The position numbers and the translations under genes are program-made. From assembly GCF_018991925.1 (NCBI RefSeq), contig NW_024720773.1:501485-565484 (forward strand): a stretch of DNA of 64,000 nt, written 5' to 3'. Source of the stretch: Homarus americanus. Its lineage: Eukaryota; Arthropoda; Malacostraca; Decapoda; Nephropidae. Below, one piece after another: positions 20,629 to 32,350 of this stretch (position 1 is the stretch's first letter; each line of letters opens with the position of its first letter). The notes under the pieces are model-generated. The model had not been told where the DNA came from. It made no database searches and saw nothing but the letters and a program-made list of their open reading frames with translations.

Positions 20629-21348
20629 TTAAAAACTCACATTTTGAAAGTTTAATCTTAAGACCTGCTGTGGAAAGTTTTGTAACACTTCACGCAGTTT
20701 AATCAGATGGGTATCGACATCCTTACTGACTACTATTAGGTCATCCAAATAAGCGCAGACTTTGGTACCAATCAATCCGGCAAACAGGGTGTTGATCATT
20801 CTTTGAAATGTCAGTGGGGCATTCCTGAGACCGAAAGGCATCCGTAGAAATTCGAAGTGGCCCAGGGGAGTACTAAATGCCGTGACCTCCCGTGATTTTT
20901 CATCGAGTGGTATCTGCCAATACCCACTAAGCCAATCTAAGTTGTTAAACACAGCATTATCCTTGCCTAAGGACTGCAATATATCACTCAAGACAGGCAT
21001 AGGATACCTATCCGGGATCGTACATTCATTAACGCGCCTGAAATCAATAACTGGGCGCCAACCACCATCCTTCTTTGGGACGAGGAATAAGGGGCTATTA
21101 AAAGGGGACTTAGAATGCGGAATAACATTCTCATCCAACATATCTTGGACCATATCCTGAACTACAGCGCGCTGGCTATGTGGTAATCGGTAAGCTGGTA
21201 CATAGATAGGATTTGTGCCCTCCTTTAATGATATGTGATGGGATGTTAAATCTGTCTCTCCTAGCTTTTCCCCTGGCAAGGCTACAATATGTCTGTAGTC
21301 AGCAAGCAGCTCTAAAAGGCGTGTCTTGCCCAGAGGATGATCCATCAC
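20629..21348 (-). pseudogene. env-Gypsy reverse transcriptase core
   Basis: A 239-codon frame holds the RT fingers and palm: SPFNSPLFLVPKKDGGWRPV, IDFRRVNECTIPDRYPMP, NNLDWLSGYWQIPLDE, HFEFLRMPFGLRNAPLTFQR and the catalytic AYLDDLIVVS near 20745. These motifs are intact, and only the ends of the frame are shifted. It copies the element RNA into DNA. It sits downstream of the protease and a linker (21581-21907) read in another frame. Confidence 0.88.
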
Positions 21349-21580
21349 CTTAACATGTGGCGCTATTTGATCTACCCTCTCTTGCCTAGTCTGTTGGGAT
21401 TGAGGTACAATACTACAATATTTTCTGAACGCCTGTTCTATTCAGAACTAGAACGTCTGTCAAACCACCAGGTCGTATCATGCTTAACATCGATTCTCAC
21501 GACAAACCCTTTACCTTGCACGTTTCCGTGAGACATACAACATCGGTCCCCGTATACAAGTTAGGTAATTCCACAGTGGC

Positions 21581-22226
21581 CTAGGTGAATTCCTCATTCT
21601 GATAGTGGAGAGTACTCTTCAAAATTGCAGGTACAATTTTCCAACTCTTGCTGCTATAATCACACTGGGAAAGGGAATGTGTGAGGTCTGGGGCCTGCTC
21701 TGACACATTATCTGCCTTCTTCCAAGTGGGAATGGTGGACAACACTTTCAACCTTGCGGAGAGCAATGGTGCAGAATGACGCATAGCGTTGTAGGAAACA
21801 CCTTTAAACGTAATAGCATTATTACGTGGACGAACATCTATACTAGTCGTTCTGGGTGTTGGGAGACCAATTAATCCGTTAGCTGGCAAATTAAATTGCT
21901 GAACCACATAAAAGTCTGCATAGAAGGGAATAACCGCCTCTTGAAAACCTAAGTGGTAACGTCACCATTCCTTCAATACTCAGCTGTGTGCCGGATACTC
22001 CTTCGAGATCGGCGTCAGTAGGTCTCCATAGGAAATCACGGTGAGGTAATCTACGTTGTAACTCCTGATAGGATGTCAAGGCCAAAACATTTGCGCATGC
22101 ACCCGTATCAATATCCAGAGCCAATCTAATATCATTCACTCTCACCGGTACGGACAACACTTCCACTTTATTTAGCGCCGTTACTAAAGAGGCTGCCACA
22201 GAAGTGTTGTGGGAAGGAGGCACCAA
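21581..22226 (-). pseudogene. env-Gypsy protease and linker
   Basis: The first frame (22226-21891) carries the retropepsin active site LALDIDTGACANVL near 22100 and a following hydrophobic strand, so it is the aspartic protease that matures Gag-Pol. A second frame (21907-21581) covers the protease end and a linker to RT with LIGLPTPRTTSIDV. The two frames overlap by 17 bp, and a frame change also separates the protease from the zinc-knuckle part of gag. Confidence 0.75.
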
Positions 22227-22231
22227 TGGAC

Positions 22232-23664
22232 CTATCCTTCCCCGTCTTTTGACAGGTGCTGGCCTTCCCCCGACTTCTTATCCTGGTAAGGACGCGCTTT
22301 ACGCTGCTGTGTTACCGGGGATACACCAGAGTCCACGCTTCTGGTCTTTATCATTATGTTACACTCATCTGTGCTGTGAGATGCTGACCTGTGGAATGCA
22401 CACCACGATCCTGATCTTTGGCCAGGTGGAGACGTAGTCTTAACCGCCTCCGTGTACGTTCTTGACGCTCCCTGCTTTTGTTTAGCGCATGTGGCGGGAT
22501 GGGTTCTCTCCGGTACTCTAACACCACCACCACCCTGGAGCTGGTAACAATCATCGATCGTATGGCCCCTCTTATTACAATGGGTACACCTCAAAGATCG
22601 GCGATGCTTGTAACTCTGGTGTTGAGGTGCAATCGGAGCCAACGGCTGCATTTGCACTACCGGGGGAGGCACCGTAGTCTGGGAAGTACATGCCGTCAGA
22701 GGTCCTGTCATCTTCGGAGAAAGCTTGTTAGCGTAGTCCACCAAAACAGCAGGCGGGACAAACTCTACCTCCTGGGCCCGGTCATAGATGGGATGACGAA
22801 CCGCCAACAGGAAACTACCAACTCTATCAATGTTTCCACATTTTCAGGTGACATCTTGCCATCTTCGTCGTACCATCGTGAGCCCCGGAAAGTCACTTCC
22901 ATGTCTTGTCGTGCTTCTCCGGCAATTGAAACAGCCCCCATCGGCGATTCCGCGTGAACCACCGGAGCCAGACGATCTAGCCATCTAAATATCCACTGCA
23001 GGTGGCCCAAGTGGGACCCGCACTCGAAAATACCAATGAGAGTGTGCTTGAACTTTTCATAATCGGGGTCCGTTAAACCATACGCATTCAGGTGCGTACT
23101 AACGAACGAACCCTGCGGGATGTGGGAACGCACAAACGCCTTCTTATCGTAATCATTGGTAATTTTCACGTTGCGCATTGTGTCCTCACAAGCACGGATG
23201 AACTGTGTCATTCTATAATCATCCTGACCAGTGAAATCACGGACCTGGTCAGCACGTGGTATAACGTGAAACACATTCTCTGGGTTAGGCGACATACGAG
23301 CGTTAGAAGAAGCCATGTTAGCGTTAGATGTAGGCAGGCCACTAAACTTACTCCTAACCGAAGGCTCAGTTAATGGGCGGGGTAATGCTAAGTTATCCGA
23401 CACACTGTCACTCAGAAACGGAGTAGGAACTACCTGTGAATAGCCAGGTGAGGTACTATATTGATTCACAAATCGTAAGGTACGACGGTTTAAATCGTCA
23501 AATGACTCCTCAATTATCTCTTCACTACTCTTCACAGAATCATCTAACTGTGCTTCAGGCTTCCCTCCTAATTTAACCTCTGCAGTAGATACGTGACGTT
23601 TATCATCTATATGCGAATCGTCAGCAAAAAGCTCCGCTAAATCAGTAATGTCCTCAGACCACAA
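22232..23664 (-). pseudogene. env-Gypsy gag, two frames
   Basis: Frame one (23664-22765) has an acidic N-terminus and a capsid-like core with DFTGQDDYRMTQFIRACE, KKAFVRSHIPQGSFVSTHL and WIFRWLDRLAPV. Frame two (22807-22232) carries the CCHC zinc knuckle CTHCNKRGHTIDDC near 22545-22590. It also has a second cysteine/histidine cluster, WCAFHRSASHSTDEC, of C-x2-H-x4-H-x4-C form. Gag packages the RNA. The frames differ, so a frameshift lies at about 22765-22807. The plus-strand relic at 52420-54404 preserves the same blocks. Confidence 0.82.
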
Positions 23665-24706
23665 ATTGAAAATTTATCCATGAAGTGTCAAATGGGCCAT
23701 ACAATGAATAACAGTGAGAACAACATACTTGCCTCTCATTTACAGGAACTGATATTAATCACTGAAAACACATAAGTTCCGTCCGTATTAAAATAAGTAA
23801 GACACCTACAACAATGACAGAGCCTACCAGATGCTCTAACAGTGTGAAGACATGTCGTTGACTTTGTAAATGTGTGTATAAAGTATGTTAACCTTTAAAT
23901 GCCTAATGCAGGAGTTGGACGTCTGCATAGAAAACGTGGTCCGTCTGCCACAGATGGTCTCAGGTGGGGGGTGGGTGGGTACCTCGGTCCCTCCCACTCG
24001 GACAGATGTAGGCTGAGGTAGGGTGTGGTGAGTGGGTGGGTCTTGCCGCCCTTCCAAGGTCGGTCGGTGCGCGGTGCGCGCTCCTCTTGAGTGTTGTCGC
24101 CTAGCAACGACCAGACGCGCTGCAATGACAACACCGGGTGAATCCACTTCACGACAGGGGAGTACCTTCCACAGTATGTCAAAGTGCTGACGGTGAAAAA
24201 TCAGGTCCTCTGCTCGCTGATACGATGTCGCCGCTTCTGCGTGCCCAAACCTTCTGAAGCCCTGTATATAAAGGACTCTCTGGTGCACTGGAAGTACTGC
24301 AATCAACGATCACGAAGCCACAACAGTCGTCCAGATACTTGTGAAAGGTCCCTTGTTAGTAAACCCTGAAAGTGTTTGGGTATGCTTGCAACACTGTGAG
24401 CAGCGGGCACAGGGTGGCAATGCTGATGATGCACTTTCCTGACTGCCACAGGGGTATCACTAACTAGCCGTATGGCAATAAGTCAACAATAACTCGGTAT
24501 CGGTTATTGGAATAATTCTATACACCACTATGGGAGACAGAATGAGAACCACTCAACTATAATCGTCTCACTACGGGATATATCAATACACTAGGATATT
24601 TCATGTAACATGTCACTGTTTATTGTTTGCTTGTTTAGGGAAAACACTGACACCTTGGTATATAGACCGGAATGTTGTAATCCGTCACCACATTATCTGC
24701 CACCAA
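23665..24706 (-). other. env-Gypsy 5' leader with likely primer-binding site
   Basis: About 1 kb without recognisable genes separates the 5' LTR from gag. Directly inside the LTR the sense strand reads TGGTGGCAGATAATGTGG after one extra T, the right place and TGG start for a primer-binding site. The tRNA was not identified. The short frames in this stretch show no family likeness. Confidence 0.55.
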
Positions 24707-25157
24707 TGTTCTAGCTGGTTAATTATTGGTTCTGTCGAAGTTAACCAGGCTGGTACATTTATATTATATTGGGTTAGAGTAGCGAAACCCAATTGTCTGT
24801 TTCTTCCTTTTATTAAGAAACTGGTGTTGATACAATTCCTGAGTGTAAATCAACCGTAACTTCCACTATTTATGAGTGTGAAGAGAAAGGACGGCGGCTT
24901 TGTAAATAGACCGTTTAATCACGTCCGTTCGATGTGAAATTATGAGTGGGACTGCCTGTGGGTGCCGGCTTATCCGAGCTGACCCATGTGCTGACCCATT
25001 CAGTCATTGGCCGCACCCCAAGGAGGCTACCAATCACGTGATAAGAGCATGACAACTCATAGCCAGTGGAAAGTTACAGGGGATGAATCAGTATATAAAT
25101 CAAATGTAATGAACTCATTTATATAATACTTCTGTTGATGAGATGGGGGCCACTACA
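24707..25157 (-). repeat. env-Gypsy 5' LTR
   Basis: TGTTCTAGCTGG...GGCCACTACA on the plus strand; 451 bp, matching 14052-14504 with about 20 differences by eye. ATCC follows at 25158-25161. Confidence 0.9.
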
Positions 25158-27975
25158 ATCCAGTGTTGCAGCGCCTGCATGGTCGTTTGTGAGTTGGTGT
25201 GAATTATGATGGACTTATTGTGTTGTGTTGTAGGGCCTTTGATATTGCTACCAACTCTGTTTGTAGGGTGGAGCAGTCATTAGAAAGTCTCCATAGGAGG
25301 GTCTGACCTTGGGTGTAGAAGGCCGCTCCGGATCTATGATGTTTTGGGTCCACCGAGTCTGTGAAGTATGATGCTGCATCAGCCGGTGTCTCGGTGGCTA
25401 TGGCTTCCAGAGTTATTCTTTTGAGATCCTCCTTCTGGAGGTTGGCTTTGCTTTCACCAAGTTCGGTAATTTTGAATGTGGCTGGTGGAGGGCTCCATGG
25501 TGGTGGAACTCCATAATCCCTGTGTTGTATGTCTTGGTTGTTCTTGACGAGTGTTTCTGCTTGCAGGTGCCCAATGACCTCGCTTGCCTCGTGCGACCAG
25601 GTGGCCCCTCGCACTCTGTGGTCGAGGTGGAGGGAGGCACTGATTCGCGTTTTGGCAGCTGTGGACTTATCTGATCTACAGATTTTGGCGAGGAGACCGG
25701 CTGCCACCTGCTTGACTCGTACTGCCAGGGGTGGTAGTTCAGTTTCCATTTGCAAATTGCAAATTCTGGTCAACATGGGTGCTCCGAGCATGGTCCTGAG
25801 AGCATTAATTTTTCATGACTTCTAGCTTAGCTATCTGGTCTTCTCTCAGTCCAATGAGTGCTGGAGCACTGTAATCTACCAGCGATCTGATGGCGGCCGT
25901 GTAGTAGGCTTTGAGCACGTGTATGTTCGCTCCTGCGGTTGTGCTGGTGAACGACCTCATTATGTTATGTCTGCTCTTCATCCTGTGCCTGAGATACTCG
26001 AGTTGCGGCTTGAAAGTGAGTTTCTGGTCCAACCAGATTCTAAGACACTGGTGGGTGTTGGTCCAGACTACCGGCGTGTTTTATTTGGAGAGCATCATGT
26101 CTGGTGTGTCTGTGCAGATGGCCATCGCATTCGACTTGGCTGGATTTATCTTGAGTCCAAGTCTGTTGCACTCCGCTTCTATAAGTTGGAGTGCGTGTTG
26201 CATGTTGACTAGTCTGTTTGCTTCTCTTACTATGAGCTGTAAGTCGTCTGCATAGCAGAGGAGCTTGGCTGTTTGTCTCAAAGGGAGTCTGACTAGATTT
26301 TCCATCAGGACATTGAACAGCATTGGAAAGAGGATGCCTCCTTGTGGGGTTCCGTTTTCGTGGACCCTGTAACTTGACGTTGCCCCCGGAAAGCGTACTC
26401 TTGCTTCTCTCTGTGCAAGGTAGTTCTGGATCCACCCCAGCAACCTTCCTTTGACGCCTTTTTCGGCGAGCGTCGTTATAATGGCCAGTGGGTTTGCTAG
26501 TTAGAAGGCCTTCTCCAAGTCGAGGAAGACCACCAAAGCTGGTTTATTGTCCACTGTGCTGAGTATCTCGGCAATGTTGTTGTTTGTGTCGGTGTTCTCG
26601 GTGTAAGCAAAAATGTGAGGGTGTGGGCTGCCTACTTTCCACTTGAGTCTGTTGAAAGCCATTTTTTCTCCTGTCTTCGCTATGCAGCTGAGGAGGGAGA
26701 TGGGTCTTGGTTTGTCTGGTTCTCTGGGCTTCGGAATGGGCTGTATATCTGCCTTCTTCCATTCCGGTGGAAATCTCTGTGCTATCCACGAAGCATTGAT
26801 GACTTGTAGCAAAGCCTCGTGCCTGGCTTCTCCGCCATGGGAAAGCATGGAGTAGGTTATCCTGTCGGCCCCTGGTGCTGTGTCCTTGCTTCGTTTTATC
26901 GACTTCTGGAGTTCTTGCTGGTTGAAGGGTCTGTCGGTGTTATCTTCACCATTGCTGGCCTCTTCGGTCATCTGGAGTCTGGTCTGTCGCAGACGCCGTT
27001 GTGTCTCCTCTGCATGTCTCGGGAGGTTTTTCGTTGCTGCTCGGTTGGAGAACAGTTTTGCAAGTCTCTCGGCTTCCTCTTCTGGGTTGGGATGGGTTGG
27101 TGGAGGTGGTGTTGCCTTCCCAGATGCCCTTCAGATCTGGGCCCACATTTTGCCGAGGGAGGTGTGCTCATTCAGTTCGGAGCACCGCTTGAGCCAGCTT
27201 ACGCTTTTGATTTCTTCCTTCTCTTCCCTGGTATCCTTGACTATGTCTTGCAGGAGATGTCTATTTGTGTCCGTGTGATGTCTTCTGTAGTTTCTTCAGG
27301 CCATGTTCACTCTGTGGTTGAGTTCTTTCACCCTAGGACAGTAGTACCAGTAATCCTTGCACTGTCTTGATGTAGGTTTTGTTTTTTGAAGAGCCTCTTC
27401 TGCCGCTTGGTGAAACGCCTTGACCAATTGTTGGTGGAGGGTTGCCTCGTCCACGTGTGCTGCACCAGCCGGCTGTGAATTGGCGCGCCACAAAGCCAGG
27501 TGTTTCCTATAGAGTTCCCAGTCCGCCTTTTGGGTATTATATCTCCATCTCGGCGGGGATGGAGTGGGGAGTTTGTTCACCTTCAGTGTTGTTAGTGTGG
27601 CAAAGCGGTCGCTGGTCAGCGTGGGGTGTAGCTGCCAGGAGGCCGAAGGCTGTAGTGCACTGGAGACGAAGGTTAGATCTAGCCTTCCTCCCCTAATGTG
27701 GGTGGGCTCTCTAATGTGTAGAAGGGCGATCTCGGGTGTGTCTTGAAAGGTGGTGTATAGGTGTAGGCCGTCTTCATTTGTAGGGCTTACCGAGCTTAGG
27801 AAGGGATGAAGTGCATTGATATCCCCTCCTATGAGTGTGCCGTGGTCAGCAGCCGAAGCGAAAAAATTGAGTCACCTCCAGTGAGCCCCTTGGGTTCTTG
27901 TAGATGTTGTGGACAGTTATTTCCCGTTCTTGGAGAGTTACTTTGACGGCCTGTGTCTCAATGTTTTCCTCACAT
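25158..27975 (-). pseudogene. Non-LTR element B: endonuclease remnant, RT and RNase H
   Basis: Minus-strand ORF2 in pieces. An AP-endonuclease remnant (27975-27580) reads REITVHNIYKNPRGSLE and later decays. A linker (27580-27296) follows. RT (26971-25805) has TAPGADRITYSML, PRPISLLSCIAKTGEK, VVFLDLEKAF, then a stop at 26501-26503. It continues in the same frame with NGTPQGGILFPMLFNVLME and the catalytic CYADDLQLIV near 26240. After a frameshift at about 25800 comes RNase H with YFTDSVDPKHHRSGAAFY and LQTELVAISKAL. RNase H continues at 14051 beyond the inserted Gypsy element. An RNase H after RT fits the I superfamily. The 5' end is truncated in the endonuclease. Confidence 0.85.
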
Positions 27976-28014
27976 GGTCTTGTTGGTTTGAGAGCGTTGA
28001 GTACAATGACCTTC
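27976..28014. repeat. 39-bp direct repeat, right copy
   Basis: Partner of 13210-13248 (37 of 39 identical). It abuts the 5'-truncated end of non-LTR element B. Confidence 0.6.
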
Positions 28015-28371
28015 TTGACTTGACTTGACGTCTGTAGATAAGGTAGAGGGCTATTGCTTGTAATGCTGAGTGGGAGGACAGGGATTAGGATTATAAGTTC
28101 TTTGGTGGCAATTTGGGGGAGAGGGGGGGGGGGATTGGTTTAGGATCAAGGAAAAAGAGGGAGGAAATTTGAAGGAAAGTAAGAGATTGACAGTATCCGG
28201 GCTCAACCAGATATGCTGAGGTTCTAATATTTATATTTGAACTTACATCTTGCGTGATTAGGTTTTTGCTCTCAAGCCTTTTTTCATTTAGTTAAGTTTT
28301 TGTTTTGCAGTAGCCAGACATAATGATATAATATGCATTGAATACATTTACAGGGCTGTACAGTACATAAA
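28015..28371 (-). other. 3' region of the CR1/L2-like element
   Basis: Non-coding, with a G-rich run at 28118-28132. It follows the RT stop of the next element on the minus strand and probably holds its 3' UTR. No tail or terminal repeat could be placed with confidence. Confidence 0.4.
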
Positions 28372-29222
28372 TCAGGAGTTGTTTATTATTTTAACAATAG
28401 ATGGGATGGTGCTGTTCTTATATCTATCGGTGCGGGCTCTTATGGGCTGAATTTTGTTGTAGTGGCGGACTGCGCGAGTTGGGTGGGGGGCTGCAGGTGG
28501 CAGGAGGTGGCGATGGCGAGGGTGGTGCAGTAGTCCACGGCCAAACCTTTCCAGTGCTTGGTGGTGGAGGTCACTGAGGGATGGTATTTCCAGGGTGGAT
28601 AGAGCGTTGGTGTAGCCGGAGTATTCTGCGCCGAGCATGATTCTGCAGGGCCTTTTCTGTACCTTCTCTAGCTGGCGTTGTTGGGTGGAGTTGAGAGAAG
28701 ACGACCAAGCTGGTGATGCATACTTTAGTTTGGGGAGATTAAAGGCGTTGTAGATGGTCCTCAGCTCTGGCGTGGGTGTCCCAAGTGACCTAAGTCTTCG
28801 TAGCATGTAGAGACGGTATGAGGCTGCCTTGACTGTGTTATTTACATGGACCTTCCAGTCAAGTTTGTTGTCTATAGTTACACCCAGGAGTTTGGCAGAC
28901 TGCACCAGCTGGAGAGGATGGGCACCCACTGTGACTGCTGGGGCTTGCACTGAAATGGTGGCGGTATTGATGTGCATGACTACGGTTTTGGTGTGGTTGA
29001 TGGTGACCTTGTTCTCTGTAGTCCATGGCTGTAGCCTGTCCAGGGTGCCTTGGAGCGATGAGTAGTCTGGTGTGGTGTTGTCCACTGAAACCCCCACAGT
29101 GCAGTCATCCACGTACTTCCACCTGTGAGGAGTGTCCGATAGAGCATCGTTGATCAGGATGAGGAAGCACAGTGGTCCCACCTTGGTCCCTTGGGGAACA
29201 CCGCAGGTGAGATGTTGGTATA
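28372..29222 (-). pseudogene. CR1/L2-like RT, C-terminal half
   Basis: The minus-strand frame reads LTCGVPQGTKVGPLCFLILIND, the catalytic KYVDDCTVGVSV (YVDD), NHTKTVVMHINT, KLLGVTIDNKLDWKVHVN, and a thumb with YNAFNLPKLKYASPAW, ending at an in-frame stop at 28372. It is continuous for about 280 codons. The N-terminal half lies at 30405-31522; about 1.2 kb of unrelated sequence separates them at the strand just before the PQG block. Clade is inferred from the YVDD and the PQGTK-GP-CF pattern. Confidence 0.8.
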
Positions 29223-30404
29223 AGGACCTGTGTGTGCCTCTTAGAACAATTTTCTTTACTCTAATACTTACAACCATTGGTAGCGTGACGAGAGGAGGCT
29301 CGTGGGTATATGTAATGATAGTATCAAGTAATAGGGAAGAAATAACGGTAAATACTGTAGGTAAATAATAGACACAATATACAAATACAAAATTTATTTA
29401 AACATTAATATGGAGGTAGGAGAAAGAATTTATGTACCAAAAGACGAAACCTGGTACTATGCCCTCAGGCTCAACACTCACACTACTACTGGGTGGACAT
29501 ACTCAATAACACTCACACCACTACCGGGTGGACATACTCAAAAACACAAACTCTTACAGTAACTTAGCACCATTAAGACCAGAAGCAACTGCCACTACAA
29601 CACTCAGTCGTCAGGAGTGATACTCAAGCACCCGCCATGGGTCCTGCCACCATGGGGTACTTTCCAACGAACTCTGAAGATTCCAGTGGAATAACCCCAC
29701 CACACAAATAGCCCTACTGAGTTAGACACTCATCCACCAATGATGGGGGCTGGTAGTGGTGTGTGGCTTGGTGATCCGGGGTCACCTCGCGGGCCGAGCG
29801 TTAGGGCCAGACGAGCCAGGTATGGGGGCCATAGGTAGTCTGAAGTGTCTGACGGTCGGGTCTCACGAAGGTAACTGATCCTACTGGACCTCGGACATCT
29901 CCCCAGACATAGTGGATACAACATCCACGCTACAGACACGGCCTAGGCTGCGTTAGGGACCTGTATAGGTGAAGGGGCAAGCACTTACTAACGGTTGAAA
30001 TGCCCGCGGCACCCTCACTCAAAATAGGTCAGGGAGTCCACCTACTTCTATTTCGATGAATTAATTTACTGTACACTCTGACGTTGAAACTGAGACTATG
30101 GACTCAGTTTCATTCCCTACTATTATCATCACTAAGAATGCTCTGGCTGAGCTATCAAAAGCAAAATCTAATTGATTACAAAGGGTTGGATGGCAACAGG
30201 TCCCAATATACAGCGTCTTGCTACGAAATCCGCGGATTATATTCAAAGTTCCCTTTAGACAAAGACGGCCTATTGATGACGTCATCAAGGAAACGGAGAA
30301 AACGGGGGACGTTTCCACTGGGGGACTCAGAAGGTTTTGTGGACGTTTGAGCGTAATATGAATCCTTAAGGTTTTCAAGTTAGCCGTCATCACGATCATT
30401 ATAA
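29223..30404. mobile_element. Unidentified 1.2-kb insertion within the RT
   Basis: This sequence interrupts the RT frame between the SGRRQAVRYQGLVST part (about 30405) and the YQHLTCGVPQG part (about 29222). It holds no coding motif. Two imperfect copies of a 37-bp unit (AACACTCACACTACTACTGG..., 29471-29543) stand in tandem. I could not find terminal inverted repeats or a clean target-site duplication, so its class is unknown. Confidence 0.5.
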
Positions 30405-31522
30405 TGGAATGTAGAGACCAAGCCCTGATACCTCACTGCTTGGCGACGTCCACTCAAGAAATCAGTGAGCCATGAGACCAGGTTGGTGGGCAGCCCTAGT
30501 CCAATAGCCTTGTTGATAACAGTGCAGGGATCAACAAGGTCAAAAGCCTTCCTGAAGTCCACAAGGGCAACGGCCAGTGATGTCTTTCGTTTCTGCAAGT
30601 TTTTGTGCAGAAAATCCAGAAAGCTCACCAAGCAGTGTGATGTAGAGGAGGTCCTCATATTGCCAAATTGCTGTGAATCAATTGACTGATAGATACTGGC
30701 AAATGCCCACTCAAAAACAAAGTCCTCACAAAGTAGACTGGGTATGGGGGTAATGGCAACTGGCCTGAGGTCGTTAGGGGACTGTGGGGTAGTGACCTTG
30801 GGGATGGGAGTGACAAATGCGGTTTTCCATTCATTAGGGCATTTGCTTTGTCTGAGGGATGCATTAATAATAGAACAGAGAGGGGTGGCTAGTTCGACTG
30901 CAAACTCCTTGTATATTTTGATTGGGAGGTCAATTGGGGTCGTGGAGCGTTTGGATTTAAATTTCAGGAGTTTGTTGGCGATTTCATATGGTTGGACACT
31001 GGGAGGGGGGGAGGGGGAAGGTAAATAAGCTGGGAGGAGAGTGAGGTCAAGACTGGGTAGGGTAGGACATATGGTAGCAAAATGGTTATTAATTATCTCA
31101 GCTGCCTCCTCACTAGGTAAATGTGAGATGAAAGGAAGTGTGGGAGACTGACGGTTGAGACCACAGAGATCTTTTACCTTGGAGTACCACTGACCGATGC
31201 CGACTTCCTTGAGGCCGTGCACTTTCCTGGGATAATAAGTCTTCTTGGCAGACTTGATTTCCGTGATGACCTGGTTATGTAGACTTTTGTACAGGCGGTT
31301 GTTGGTGTAGTATGCCTTGTTGCACTGCTCAATAAGTCTTTTTATGCGGGGCGTAATCCACGGGACATCATCGGGGTGGATCCTCAGTGTTTTGACTGGA
31401 AAGAAGTGGTGGTAGGCTTTGGTGATAGTTTCCAGGTAATTATCCCATTTGTTCTGCACATCGTCTACCGTGATCACTTCAGTCCAGGGATACCGGGTTA
31501 TCCATTGTCCAAAACGCCGCAT
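30405..31522 (-). pseudogene. CR1/L2-like RT, N-terminal half
   Basis: A frame of about 370 codons starting in the endonuclease-RT linker (RFGQWITRYPWTEVITVDDV). It has NNHFATICPTLPSL, KSKRSTTPIDLPIKIYKEFA, WKTAFVTPIPKVTTPQSPND, LRPVAITPIPSLLCEDFV and TSLAVALVDFRKAFDLVD. These are the standard RT blocks 0 to 4 and the first catalytic Asp. It ends at the insertion. The upstream endonuclease is absent because an unrelated ORF1 sequence abuts at about 31515. Confidence 0.82.
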
Positions 31523-32350
31523 AGCAGAGTCAGGAGTTCGTCGGCATATGATCCTGGGGCTATGATGTTATGAAGGTGAGCATGTAGCATGCTCACCATT
31601 ACCTTGTAATGATCAGTGTCACTTAATTTGATTATGGTGTCTGTAGTTGGCTTTGTTGCCTCTTTCACGGCCCTCTTTGCTATTTCAGCATATGTGCTTT
31701 GGTCTCTCATCCTTTCTCGTTGGTCTTCCTGCTCCTGCTTGTATTTGATGAGGGTCTTTTTGATGGGGCAGGACATGGCCATTTTTGGGGTGGGTTTGGT
31801 ACACATTGCACTGTTGCACTGTTGTTGCACTGCGTGTAAACATGTCCTTCCTCTGCACAGTTGGAGCAGAATTTCTTTTCCTTTTCAGGGCAGTCCCTTG
31901 TGGTATGCTCTTCATATTTATAGCATGTGAAACATATCAGGAGACTGGTGTATTTTTCCCTTTTTATTTGATGAGGGGATATCGACATGTTGCATGCTAA
32001 GAAGCCGCACTGGAGGACCTTGTCTACCATAGCCGTTTCTTCGAAACAAATCTTCATTACGTGCGTGTAGTCTTTTATCTTGATTATTTCTGCTACTTTA
32101 AGTCCTTCGATGTTATTTTCAATGTCTGCCTTCAGAGAGTCTGCCGTTTGCCCTCCTACTTGAGAATCTAGTTTCCTTACGAAAGCAGATCTCCTGGCTC
32201 TTAGCTCGGGAGGCATGACCACAATTAATCCATTTTTGGCAAGGATTTGTTTCGCCTTAGTGGACAGTAGTTTGTCTGCATCATTTTCATTTTGGCAAAT
32301 GACTTCGAACCCTTTGTTCAGGTTGAATACCCTATACCCTGCAGGATCAG
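31515..32350 (-). pseudogene. Jockey-type ORF1 (nucleic-acid-binding Gag-like protein)
   Basis: The minus strand reads RVFNLNKGFEVICQNENDAD, LKVAEIIKIKDYTHVMKI, and zinc-knuckle blocks CFTCYKYEEHTTRDC and CSNCAEEGHVYTQC (about 31840-31920). This is followed in a second frame by STYAEIAKRAVKEATKP and DTDHYKVMVSMLHAHLHN. Such proteins bind the element RNA. There is a frameshift near 31720-31830. The frame stops being ORF1-like at about 31515, where the CR1/L2-like RT begins, so two different elements are fused here. The 5' side (32350-32483) looks unrelated to ORF1. Confidence 0.75.

Larger units (their letters stand above)
14052..25157 (-). mobile_element. env-bearing Gypsy element (errantivirus-like endogenous retrovirus), old copy
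   Basis: An 11.1-kb minus-strand LTR element with LTRs of 451 and 453 bp and a 4-bp TSD, ATCC (14048-14051 and 25158-25161). Order from the 5' side: leader of about 1 kb, gag, protease, RT, RNase H, integrase, env. A later non-LTR insertion (18047-20319) splits RNase H. By eye the LTRs differ at about 20 positions, so the copy is not recent. Stops and frameshifts occur in gag-pol and env. The env product resembles the baculovirus-F/errantivirus fusion protein type, which places it near insect errantiviruses in organisation. The host appears to be a crustacean. Confidence 0.88.
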
